From positions 50,590 to 114,589 of the forward strand of contig CAJYAD010000015.1 in NCBI GenBank assembly GCA_913064775.1: 64,000 nt of DNA. The letters are read 5' to 3'. This document shows positions 15,832-24,219 of the stretch, in pieces. Below the pieces are notes generated by a model. That model ran no database searches. It saw only the letters and a program-made list of their open reading frames with translations, and was not told where the DNA came from. Numbering within the stretch: position 1 is the stretch's first letter; every line of letters starts with the position of its first letter. The DNA is from an uncultured Albidovulum sp. (GTDB taxonomy: Bacteria; Pseudomonadota; Alphaproteobacteria; Rhodobacterales; Rhodobacteraceae). The translations under genes were made by a program, and so were the position numbers.

Positions 15832-16533
15832 TCAGAGCCGGTCGAGAATTGCGACAAGCTCCTCCGCCCGGGTCAGTTGCGGGACATGGCCGCAATCGAG
15901 GGTGAAGGTCTCGGCGCAGGGCGTGTGCGCCACCATGGCCTTCTGCAGCGGATATGTCACGACCTTGTCGCGCGCGGCGAACACATAGGCGCGCGGCCTT
16001 GAGGCAAAATTCTTGCCCAGGGTGACAGCGTCGGTCTGGGCGCGGTTCGGCTCGGCCACATAGGTGGCGCAGGCGCGCTGTTCCTCGGTTGCTTCGGGGT
16101 ACAGGATCGGGGCCGCGATCTCGGGGTCGAGTTCCGTGGTCATCGGGATGCGACCCTGGCGCACGGCCTCGACCAGACCCATCGTGTCCTGGCCCTTGAT
16201 CAGATCCAGCAGCGATTCACCGCTGCGCGGCAAAAGCGCCGCGACATAGACCAGCTTGCGGATCGAACCCGGCACCTGTTCCGCCGTTCCCGAGATCACC
16301 ATGCCGCCCATGGAATGCCCCACCAGCAGGGCGGGCGGGCCGTCGGTGACGATTTCCGCGACATGGGCGATGTAATCATCCATCCCCACCTCGCCCGGGT
16401 CGCGGCTGTCCGCCCCGTGCCCGGGAAGGGTTACGGCGGTCACATCATGTCCCAGCGCTTTCAGCCGGGGCACGACGAAATCCCAGGTCTGCGCAGAGCC
16501 CCAGGCGCCGTGGATCAGGATCATTCGGGTCAT
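15832..16533 (-). CDS. Alpha/beta hydrolase, methyl-esterase-like (SABP2/hydroxynitrile lyase group)
   Basis: This 233-residue alpha/beta hydrolase has the oxyanion-side ILIHGAWGSAQTW at residues 5-17, the nucleophile elbow GHSMGGMV (about residues 77-84), and the catalytic His in LDCGHVPQL near the C-terminus. The acid residue is probably the Asp in AARDKVV. The compact size and the HGAWG and GHSMGG patterns match plant methyl-salicylate-esterase-like and related bacterial esterases. It is embedded between pcaG and pcaB, separated from pcaG by eight bases, so it belongs to the aromatic-acid operon. A plausible but unproven role is to release 4-hydroxybenzoate or protocatechuate from an ester. 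It is distinct from PcaD, which is encoded separately upstream. Confidence 0.82.
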   Translation of the reverse strand: MTRMILIHGAWGSAQTWDFVVPRLKALGHDVTAVTLPGHGADSRDPGEVGMDDYIAHVAEIVTDGPPALLVGHSMGGMVISGTAEQVPGSIRKLVYVAALLPRSGESLLDLIKGQDTMGLVEAVRQGRIPMTTELDPEIAAPILYPEATEEQRACATYVAEPNRAQTDAVTLGKNFASRPRAYVFAARDKVVTYPLQKAMVAHTPCAETFTLDCGHVPQLTRAEELVAILDRL

Positions 16534-16541
16534 TCATTGCC

Positions 16542-17156
16542 TCAGAGGTCGAAGAAAATTGTTTCATCCTCTCCCTGCAGCTTAACCTCGAACCAATATT
16601 CACCATTACCCGTCTTCTTCGCCAGGAGAGTTCGCATTCTATCCTTATGTTCGATCCGGGCAAGAATAGGGCATTTTTTGTTCGCTGCTAACTCATCTTC
16701 GAAGTAAATTCTTGTCTGAAGTCCGATATTTACCCCCCTTGCGACAACCCAGAGGGAGATGTGCGGAGCCATGGTCCCGCCAGACGTGTGTGGCACCGAT
16801 CCTGGCTTGATTGTGTTCAGCGTCCACTGGCCCGAGTCGAAGTCGGCGATGACCCGCGCCCAGCCCGTGACGTTCGGGTCGGCCTGGCCGCGCGCCTCGT
16901 TTGGGGCGGGGTAAAGACCCTCGGCATCGGCCTGCCAGGTCTCGATCAGCGCGTCGCGCAGAATCATCCCGGCGCCGTCGGTGACAGTGCCGCGGATGGT
17001 GATGCGTTCACCCTTGGCGCCGTCGCGGATCGGCGAGATGCCCAGATCCTGCGGATAGATGCCCGCATTGCCCAGCGCGTTCGGTGTCAGGCCGATGTGG
17101 ACATAGGGCCCGGCGGTCTGCGAGGGCGTTTCGGGAAGATAGGGAAGCTTGGTCAT
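16542..17156 (-). CDS. pcaG: Protocatechuate 3,4-dioxygenase alpha subunit
   Basis: This 204-residue alpha subunit pairs with PcaH to cleave protocatechuate between its hydroxyls. The family opening PETPSQTAGPYVHIGL is at residues about 7-22, followed by DALIETWQADAEG and the PHISLWVVARGVNIGLQTR segment. The catalytic iron is held by PcaH. The start at 17156 overlaps the pcaH stop by one base (TGATG). The 3' third (about 16545-16740) is strikingly AT-rich, with codons such as AGA, TTA, GTA and AAA that are rare in the rest of the operon. The protein still aligns with PcaG through to the typical LQGEDETIFFDL end. This suggests a recombined tract rather than decay. Confidence 0.95.
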   Translation of the reverse strand: MTKLPYLPETPSQTAGPYVHIGLTPNALGNAGIYPQDLGISPIRDGAKGERITIRGTVTDGAGMILRDALIETWQADAEGLYPAPNEARGQADPNVTGWARVIADFDSGQWTLNTIKPGSVPHTSGGTMAPHISLWVVARGVNIGLQTRIYFEDELAANKKCPILARIEHKDRMRTLLAKKTGNGEYWFEVKLQGEDETIFFDL

Positions 17157-17887
17157 CAAAGGCCCTCCGGTCGATTTTCGAAGAAGGTCTGGCGGCGGCC
17201 GCGCAGGGTGATGTCGAAGCGGTAGGCCAGACAATCCATCGGGATCGCCGCCGACATGTCGAGCGGCGCGACCAGTTGTTCGATCGCCGAGCCGTCCTTG
17301 ATCGTGTTGACGATCGGGCAGCGCGCGATCAGCGGATCGCCCTCGAAATACATCTGGGTGATCAGCCGCTGGCCAAAGCCCGAGCCGAAGACCGAGATAT
17401 GGATATGCATCGGCCGCCAGTCGTTCGGCCCGTTCGGCCAGGGATAGGCGCCGGGGCGGATGGTGAGGAATTCATAGCGGCCCTCGGCATTGGTCACGGT
17501 GCGTCCGCAGCCGCCGAAGTTCGGGTCCAGGGGGGCCGCGTAGCCGTCCTTCTTGTGGCGGTAGCGCCCGCCCGCGTTGGCCTGCCAGATCTCCAGCAGC
17601 GCGCCGGGCACCGGGCGGCCCTGATCGTCCTGCACGCGGCCATGCATGATGATCCGCTCGCCAATGGCCGGCTGGCCGGTGAAGTTGAGGATCAGGTTGT
17701 TGTCCAGCTCGCCCAGCATGTCCTGACCGAAGGCGGGGCCGGTTTCCTCGCTGAGGGTCGAGGGCGCGGCGACCAGCGCGCGACTGGGCGCGCGGGTCAC
17801 GGAGGTCTTGTAGCCCGGAGCATAGGCCGGGGGATGCCAGAGCCGGTCGCGCGCGACCAGCGGCCCGCGAACAGGTGCGTCAGCCAT
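17156..17887 (-). CDS. pcaH: Protocatechuate 3,4-dioxygenase beta subunit
   Basis: This 243-residue catalytic subunit performs intradiol ring cleavage of protocatechuate to 3-carboxy-cis,cis-muconate with a non-haem Fe(III). Ligand positions are visible: Tyr in [10 protein letters not shown], Tyr in PGAYPWPNG, and the two His of [12 protein letters not shown]. The DPNFGGCGR segment is also typical. The start at 17887 has an AGGAGG site just upstream. It lies two bases after pcaC and overlaps pcaG by one base, so the two subunits are probably made by coupled translation. Length and motifs agree with Pseudomonas and Roseobacter PcaH. Confidence 0.97.
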   Translation of the reverse strand: MADAPVRGPLVARDRLWHPPAYAPGYKTSVTRAPSRALVAAPSTLSEETGPAFGQDMLGELDNNLILNFTGQPAIGERIIMHGRVQDDQGRPVPGALLEIWQANAGGRYRHKKDGYAAPLDPNFGGCGRTVTNAEGRYEFLTIRPGAYPWPNGPNDWRPMHIHISVFGSGFGQRLITQMYFEGDPLIARCPIVNTIKDGSAIEQLVAPLDMSAAIPMDCLAYRFDITLRGRRQTFFENRPEGL

Positions 17888-17889
17888 TG

Positions 17890-18279
17890 CTAGTCCTCCT
17901 CCATCTCAGTGAGAATCCTGTCGGCAAGCTTGAAGGCGGTGTTGGCCCGCGGCACGCCGGCGTAGATCGCCACATGCAGCAGCACCTCCTGGATGTCGGT
18001 GCGGCTGGCGCCGGTGTTGGCGGTGGCACGCAGGTGCAGCTCGAATTCCTCCCAGTTGCCCAGGCCTGCCAGCAGCGCCAGCGTGATCATCGAGCGTTCG
18101 CGCGGCGCGATCGTGTCGCGGCCCCAGACATGGCCCCAGGCGGCGTCGGTGATCAGGTCGACGAAGGGGGCGTTGAAGCCCTCGGGATCCTGACGCGAGC
18201 GGTTCACATGGGCGTCGCCAAGGGTGCGGCGGCGGGTGGCCTCGCCGGTCTTGCGGATGTCGGACCGGCCCTCAGACAT
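17890..18279 (-). CDS. pcaC: 4-carboxymuconolactone decarboxylase
   Basis: This 129-residue AhpD-fold protein decarboxylates 4-carboxymuconolactone to 3-oxoadipate enol-lactone. Family features include [22 protein letters not shown] (about residues 41-62), [19 protein letters not shown], and the C-terminal ETLLH-like [19 protein letters not shown] segment. It is a stand-alone PcaC, not fused to PcaD as in some bacteria. Its start lies eight bases inside the end of pcaD, consistent with one polycistronic message. Confidence 0.95.
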   Translation of the reverse strand: MSEGRSDIRKTGEATRRRTLGDAHVNRSRQDPEGFNAPFVDLITDAAWGHVWGRDTIAPRERSMITLALLAGLGNWEEFELHLRATANTGASRTDIQEVLLHVAIYAGVPRANTAFKLADRILTEMEED

Positions 18280-19060
18280 GGCCGATTTCCTTCAGGAAGG
18301 CGGTCAGGACCCGGGCGTATTCCTCGGGGTTCTCGACGCAGGGCAGATGGCCCGCGCCGCGGATCAGGTGAAAGCGGCTGCCCTTGATCAGATCGGCCGT
18401 CTCGCGCACCAGATCGGGCGGGGTGGAGCCGTCCTCGGACCCCGCGATCGCCAGCGTGGGCAGCGTCAGCCCCGAGGTGGGGGTATAAAGATCGGTGCCC
18501 GAAATCGCGGCCGAGCAGCCGATGTAGCCATCGGCCGGGGTGCGCACCAGCATGTTGCGCCAGGCCGCCAGTTCGGGCGTCGCGCGGAAGGTTTTCGAGA
18601 ACCAGCGCTCCATCACCGCGTCGGCCAGCACCTCGATGCCGCCCTTGCGCGCATCTTCGATTCGCTTGTCCCAGATCTCGACCGTGCCGATCTTGGCGCC
18701 GGTGTTCGAGATCACCATGGCGCGCATCAGATCCAGCCGCTTCACCGCCAGCCCCTGGGCGATCATGCCGCCGATGGACAGGCCCACGAAGACGCTGTCC
18801 TTGACGTTCAGCGCATCCAGCAGCCGTTCGACATCGCGCACCAGAGTGCCCATGGAATAGGGCGCGGGGGGGCAATCGCTTAGCCCATGGCCGCGCTTGT
18901 CGTAGCGGATGATGCGCAGCCCCTTGGGCAGCAGCGGCAACACCTGATCCCAAAGCCGCAGGTCGGTGCCCAGCGAATTGGAGAAGACCAGCGGCGCGCC
19001 GTTCGGGTCGCCATCTTCGCGGTAGTGCAGTTTGATATCACCAAGATCGCAGATTTTCAT
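18272..19060 (-). CDS. pcaD: 3-oxoadipate enol-lactonase
   Basis: This 262-residue alpha/beta hydrolase hydrolyses 3-oxoadipate enol-lactone to 3-oxoadipate. The nucleophile elbow GLSIGGMIAQ is at about residues 92-101, the catalytic His in GAGHLPCVENPEEY near the C-terminus, and the early NSLGTDLRLWDQV segment is diagnostic of enol-lactonases. The start at 19060 has a strong GGAGGA site and removes an unrelated N-terminal extension. It follows pobA by 69 bases and overlaps pcaC by eight bases. Confidence 0.95.
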   Translation of the reverse strand: MKICDLGDIKLHYREDGDPNGAPLVFSNSLGTDLRLWDQVLPLLPKGLRIIRYDKRGHGLSDCPPAPYSMGTLVRDVERLLDALNVKDSVFVGLSIGGMIAQGLAVKRLDLMRAMVISNTGAKIGTVEIWDKRIEDARKGGIEVLADAVMERWFSKTFRATPELAAWRNMLVRTPADGYIGCSAAISGTDLYTPTSGLTLPTLAIAGSEDGSTPPDLVRETADLIKGSRFHLIRGAGHLPCVENPEEYARVLTAFLKEIGHV

Positions 19061-19129
19061 GTCGTCCTCCTTGTCGCCACGAGGCGTTCCTGTGTCAGTC
19101 GCCACGGGGCGGTCCTGTGGCACTGCTCC

Positions 19130-20443
<1,314 letters not shown>

Positions 20444-21421
20444 CTACTCGGCGAGCGTCTTCAACGCCCGGGCAAAGTTCTCGGGGTCGACATTGCCGCC
20501 CGAGGCCACGGCGATGACGCAATCGCCCTCTAGCGCCGCGCCATGGAACAGCGCCGCCGCCAGCGCCACCGCGCCGCCCGGCTCGATCACCAGCTTCAGA
20601 TGCAGGAAGGCCAGCGCCATGGCGCGCAGGGCCTCGTCGTCGGTGATCACAAGGCCGGGGCCGCAAAGGCGGCTGTTGATCGGGAAGGTCACCGCCCCTG
20701 GCTCTGGCGTCATGATCGCGTCGCAGAGCGACCCTGAAAGACGGGCGTTGCGTTCGATCCGCCCCGCCGCCAGCGAACGGGCGGTGTCGTCAAAGCCCTC
20801 CGGCTCGGCCGGGCGGACGCGCATTTCGGGCGCCTTCGCCTCCAGCGCCAGCGCCACGCCGGCGGTCAGCCCGCCGCCGCCGCAGGGCACCAGAACCTCG
20901 GCCCGGGTGATCCTGGCCTCGGCGGCCTGGGCCGCGATTTCCAGCCCCGTCGTGCCCTGACCGGCCAACACCTGGGGGTCGTCATAGGGCCGGATCAGCG
21001 TCAGCCCGCGTTCGGCGGCCAGCGTGTCGCCGATCGCCTCGCGGCTTTCACTGGCGCGGTCGTAAAGCACCACTTCGGCCCCAAGCGCCCGGGTGTTGGC
21101 GATCTTCAGCGCCGGGGCGTCCGAAGGCATGATGATCACGCAGGGCGCGCCCTGTTCGGCAGCGGCACGGGCCAGGCCTTGCGCGTGATTGCCGCTGGAA
21201 TAGCCGATCACGCCGCGCGCCCGCACCTCGGGCGCCAGCGCCGAGACCGCCGACCAGCCGCCGCGCGCCTTGAAACTGCCGGTGTGCTGCAGGCATTCGG
21301 CCTTGACCAGCAGCCGCCGCCCGGCGATCCGGTCCAGTTGCGGCGACCCCAGTAGCGGGGTGCGCCGGATGTGGCCCTGAAGTCGCTGCGCCGCCGCCTC
21401 GATCATGGTGATGTCGGTCAT
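20444..21421 (-). CDS. PLP-dependent threonine/serine dehydratase-like protein
   Basis: This 325-residue fold-type II PLP enzyme resembles catabolic threonine dehydratase, serine racemase and 3-hydroxyaspartate ammonia-lyase. The PLP lysine lies in TGSFKARGG (about residues 47-55), with the substrate loop YSSGNHAQGLA (about 73-83). The phosphate-binding glycine loop is VPCGGGGLTAGV (about 179-190), and the cofactor-ring contact is ASGGNVD near the C-terminus. No C-terminal ACT regulatory domain is present, which argues against biosynthetic IlvA. It stands alone, divergent from the secreted protein gene and separated from pobA by a hairpin-bearing gap. The substrate is not resolved between threonine, serine and hydroxyaspartate. 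Confidence 0.87.
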   Translation of the reverse strand: MTDITMIEAAAQRLQGHIRRTPLLGSPQLDRIAGRRLLVKAECLQHTGSFKARGGWSAVSALAPEVRARGVIGYSSGNHAQGLARAAAEQGAPCVIIMPSDAPALKIANTRALGAEVVLYDRASESREAIGDTLAAERGLTLIRPYDDPQVLAGQGTTGLEIAAQAAEARITRAEVLVPCGGGGLTAGVALALEAKAPEMRVRPAEPEGFDDTARSLAAGRIERNARLSGSLCDAIMTPEPGAVTFPINSRLCGPGLVITDDEALRAMALAFLHLKLVIEPGGAVALAAALFHGAALEGDCVIAVASGGNVDPENFARALKTLAE

Positions 21422-21538
21422 CGATCCCTCCTGCGCGCCACCGCATCAGCGATTTTCCTCGGCGCTTCGTGCAATGCCTAGCGCGCCGTACCAAAAGCCA
21501 CCAGCCCGTTTGGTTGCCCGGCGCCCGATCCGGCGGCA

Positions 21539-21554
21539 TTTACCCTTCGTTAAC
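21539..21554 (+). promoter_or_regulatory. CtrA-like box with one mismatch upstream of secreted protein gene
   Basis: TTTACCCTTCGTTAAC matches the alphaproteobacterial CtrA pattern TTAACC-N4-GTTAAC/TTAA-N7-TTAA except for one base in the first half-site. It lies about 43 bases upstream of the plus-strand gene at 21598 and in the divergent region with the PLP dehydratase. Recognised by eye only. Confidence 0.35.
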
Positions 21555-21597
21555 GCTGTTTGCTGCAAAGTTCATCATGCGATGGGGGGAGGCAGCC

Positions 21598-22329
21598 ATG
21601 CTGCGGCGATCGGTTCGCAACGCCATCCCGGGGGCGGTTTTCGGGGCCGTCATGGCGGTTGCATTGCTGTCTGCCATCGCGGGGCCCGCGCGGGCGGGTG
21701 CCTGGCCACGCGATGCGGGGCGCTGGTTCCTGTCCAGCGGCATCAGCGTTTCCGGCCCGGCGCAGGCAGGATACGGCGTTTCGGCCGAAACCGATGTCTA
21801 CGCCGAGGGCGGGCTGGGGGATGGCTGGCTTGTGGTGCTGCAATCGCTGCGCCGCGCGGGCGGGGGCGAGGTGCTGCTGGGCTTTGGCCATGCGGTGGCG
21901 CGCGCCGACGGCACTGCCCTGGGTTGGACACTGGGGGTGGGGCGCCGGCTGCAGGCGGGGACGCGCGGGGTCACCTATCTGCGCCCGGGCCTGGCCTGGG
22001 GGCGCGGATTTTCCGCGGGCGACCGGATCGGCCCCCTGCGCCTGCCCAGCGACGGCTGGATCGCGGCCGAGGTGCAGGCCGAGCTTTGGTCCACGCCGCG
22101 TGCCATCGCCCCCAAGCTTGATCTGACGCTGGGTCTCACGCCTTCTAACCGCTGGACCTTCATACTGGAGCTGCGCGCCAATGCCTATCCCGGGGCCCGG
22201 CGCTCGCTGTGGCTGGGCCCCGCGGTCATTCTGCGGTTGGGAAAGGTGCAGGTGAAACTGCAATCCGACCTGCCGCTTGGCGGGGGCGGACGGCCGGGGA
22301 TCAGCCTCGCGCTTTGGTCCGAGTTCTGA
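21598..22329 (+). CDS. Secreted protein of unknown function, possibly outer-membrane beta-barrel
   Basis: This 243-residue protein has a Sec signal peptide over about the first 33 residues (basic MLRRSVRN, hydrophobic core, cleavage near ARAG-AW). The mature part is Gly-rich and made of short alternating hydrophobic/polar stretches such as GWLVVLQSLRRAGGGEVLLGFGHAVA and WTFILELRANAYPGARRSLWLGPAVILRL. It ends in an aromatic residue (LALWSEF), as outer-membrane barrels often do. No named family is recognised. The start at 21598 has a GGGGGAGG site, and an in-frame ATG at 21577 is less likely. It is monocistronic, with a CtrA-like box upstream. Confidence 0.75.
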   Translation: MLRRSVRNAIPGAVFGAVMAVALLSAIAGPARAGAWPRDAGRWFLSSGISVSGPAQAGYGVSAETDVYAEGGLGDGWLVVLQSLRRAGGGEVLLGFGHAVARADGTALGWTLGVGRRLQAGTRGVTYLRPGLAWGRGFSAGDRIGPLRLPSDGWIAAEVQAELWSTPRAIAPKLDLTLGLTPSNRWTFILELRANAYPGARRSLWLGPAVILRLGKVQVKLQSDLPLGGGGRPGISLALWSEF

Positions 22330-22425
22330 GCGGCGGGCAGGGCGGCCGCCGGGGGCAGGCCCCCCGATGCGCCCCCCGGCGCCCCTGCCCGGCGCCTGTT
22401 GCGAGGGCGTCACAACGGCGTGATT

Positions 22426-22442
22426 GACAAGCTGAACTTGTC
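22426..22442 (+). promoter_or_regulatory. Inverted repeat over candidate -35 of the TPP/hyu operon
   Basis: GACAAG (22426-22431) and CTTGTC (22437-22442) are perfect inverted arms around a five-base spacer. They overlap TTGACA at 22424-22429, a consensus -35. A weak -10 (CTTGAA, 22448-22453) lies 18 bases on. The arrangement suits a repressor/activator site controlling the operon that begins at 22553, possibly bound by the LysR protein encoded at its end. Confidence 0.45.
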
Positions 22443-22552
22443 GTTCCCTTGAAATTCTTGATTTCGCCCGGCGCCGGGGCGGCGCAGGATCGCCCGGGGT
22501 GAAGCGCCCGAGTCGACCCGAGCGCACCCGCGACGAACAGGGGAGAGCGGTG

Positions 22553-24217
22553 ATGCGCAGTGGCGGGCAATTGCTGGTGGAAAGCCTGGTGGCGCTGGGC
22601 GCGACCAAAAGCTTCGGCGTGCCGGGGGAAAGCTTTCTGGCGGTGCTGGATGCGCTGCATGACACCAAGGGGCGGCTGGATTTCATCAATTGCCGCAACG
22701 AGGGCGGGGCGGGTTTCATGGCCGCGGCCTGGGGCAAGCTGACTGGCCAGCCCGGCATTGCCTTCGTCACCCGCGGCCCCGGCGTCACCAATGCCTCGAT
22801 CGGGGTGCATACGGCGATGCAGGATTCGGCGCCGATGCTTTTGTTCGTGGGCCAGGTCGGCACCGACATGAAGGGCCGCGAGGCGTTTCAGGAGATCGAC
22901 TACCGCGCGGTTTTCGGAACCATGGCGAAATGGGCGGTTGAGATCGATCAGGTCGCGCGGATCCCCGAGATCCTGGCCCGGGCTTGGAAAACCGCCACCA
23001 TTGGCCGCCCCGGCCCGGTGGTCATCGCGCTGCCCGAGGACATGCTGACCGCGCTGACCGATGCCGCCCCCCTGACCCATGCCCCCGAGATGCCAGAGCC
23101 CGAGGCCTCTGCCGCCGCGCTGGCCAAGACGCGCGCGACCCTGACGGCGGCCAAGCGCCCGGTGATCCTCTATGGCGGCTGCAACTGGACGCCCGCGGGC
23201 CGCGCCGCGCTGCAACGCTTTGCCGAGTCCTCGGACATCCCGGTGGTGTCGGTCTTTCGGTATCTGGACCAGTACGACAATACCTCGCCCACGTTCTGCG
23301 GCGAGGCTGGCGTCGGCATGGTGCCTTCGGTCAGGAAGCTGATCGGTCAGGCCGACGTGATCCTCGCCATCAACAACCGCTTTGGCGAGAATTCGACCGA
23401 CGGTTATACCCTGATTGACGTGCCGATGCCGAAACAGCGGCTGATCCATGTGCATGGCTCGGATCTGGAAATCGGCAAGATCTATCAACCCGAACTTGGC
23501 ATTCAGGCCGGCCCCAATGCCTTTGCCAAGGCGCTGGCCGAAACGCCGGTGGCGGGCGGTTGGGGCGCATGGCGGGTCGAGGGGCGCGCGGCCTATGAGA
23601 AGGGCTTCGATCTGCCCGATCTGCCCTCGCCCGTCGATATGGGTCGGGTGATGGCGCATCTGCGCGCGGTCCTGCCCGAGGATGTGATTCTGGCGAATGG
23701 CGCGGGCAATTTCGCCGTCTGGCCGAACAAGTTCTTCGCCTTTGGGCCGAAGGCGCGGCTGCTGGCGCCGCAATCGGGCGCCATGGGCTACGGCGTGCCC
23801 GCCGCGATTGCCGCGAAGCTGGCCGATCCGTCGCGCACCGTCGTCTGTTTCGCCGGCGACGGCGATTTCCAGATGACCAGCCAGGAACTCGCCACCGCCG
23901 CGCAGGCCGGCGCGCAGCCGATCATCCTGATCCTCAACAATGGCATCTACGGCACGATCCGCGCGCATCAGGAACGCCACTATCCCACCCGCGTCTCGGG
24001 CACCGACATGGCGAACCCCGATTTCGCCGCGCTCGCCCGCGCCTATGGCTTCCACGGCGAGCGGGTCGAGGCCACCGCCGATTTCGCCGCCGCGTTTGCA
24101 CGCGCGCTGGCCTCGAAGACCGGCGCGGTGCTGGATCTCAACATCTCGGCCGAGGCGCTGACCCCGCGCCAGAGCCTCAGCCAGATGCGCGCCGCCGCGC
24201 TGGCCGCGAAGGAATAG
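22553..24217 (+). CDS. Thiamine-pyrophosphate enzyme (acetolactate-synthase-like)
   Basis: This 554-residue protein has the three-domain layout of the acetolactate synthase/POX family. The N-terminal pyrimidine-binding domain contains the catalytic Glu in CRNEGGAGFMA (about residues 47-57). A central domain follows at about 190-330. The C-terminal PP domain carries the Mg/TPP motif GDGDFQMTSQELATAAQAG ending at ILNN (about residues 440-470). The family decarboxylates 2-oxo acids and ligates the product or transfers it onward. The start at 22553 is supported by GGGGAGAG upstream, whereas the in-frame GTG at 22499 lacks family sequence. It leads an operon with hyuA/hyuB, an SDR, an FAD oxidoreductase and a LysR regulator. 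No small regulatory subunit is present, so branched-chain biosynthesis is unlikely. The substrate is unknown. Confidence 0.88.
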   Translation: MRSGGQLLVESLVALGATKSFGVPGESFLAVLDALHDTKGRLDFINCRNEGGAGFMAAAWGKLTGQPGIAFVTRGPGVTNASIGVHTAMQDSAPMLLFVGQVGTDMKGREAFQEIDYRAVFGTMAKWAVEIDQVARIPEILARAWKTATIGRPGPVVIALPEDMLTALTDAAPLTHAPEMPEPEASAAALAKTRATLTAAKRPVILYGGCNWTPAGRAALQRFAESSDIPVVSVFRYLDQYDNTSPTFCGEAGVGMVPSVRKLIGQADVILAINNRFGENSTDGYTLIDVPMPKQRLIHVHGSDLEIGKIYQPELGIQAGPNAFAKALAETPVAGGWGAWRVEGRAAYEKGFDLPDLPSPVDMGRVMAHLRAVLPEDVILANGAGNFAVWPNKFFAFGPKARLLAPQSGAMGYGVPAAIAAKLADPSRTVVCFAGDGDFQMTSQELATAAQAGAQPIILILNNGIYGTIRAHQERHYPTRVSGTDMANPDFAALARAYGFHGERVEATADFAAAFARALASKTGAVLDLNISAEALTPRQSLSQMRAAALAAKE

Positions 24218-24219
24218 GC

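Noticed and set aside
22330..22400. Further copy of the intergenic repeat after the secreted protein gene
   Set aside because: GGGGGC/GCCCCC-type hairpins are present but the 18-nt core is missing.
22499..22552. GTG start extending the TPP enzyme by 18 residues
   Set aside because: The extension is Arg/Glu/Pro-rich and unlike the family, while GGGGAGAG sits correctly before the ATG at 22553.
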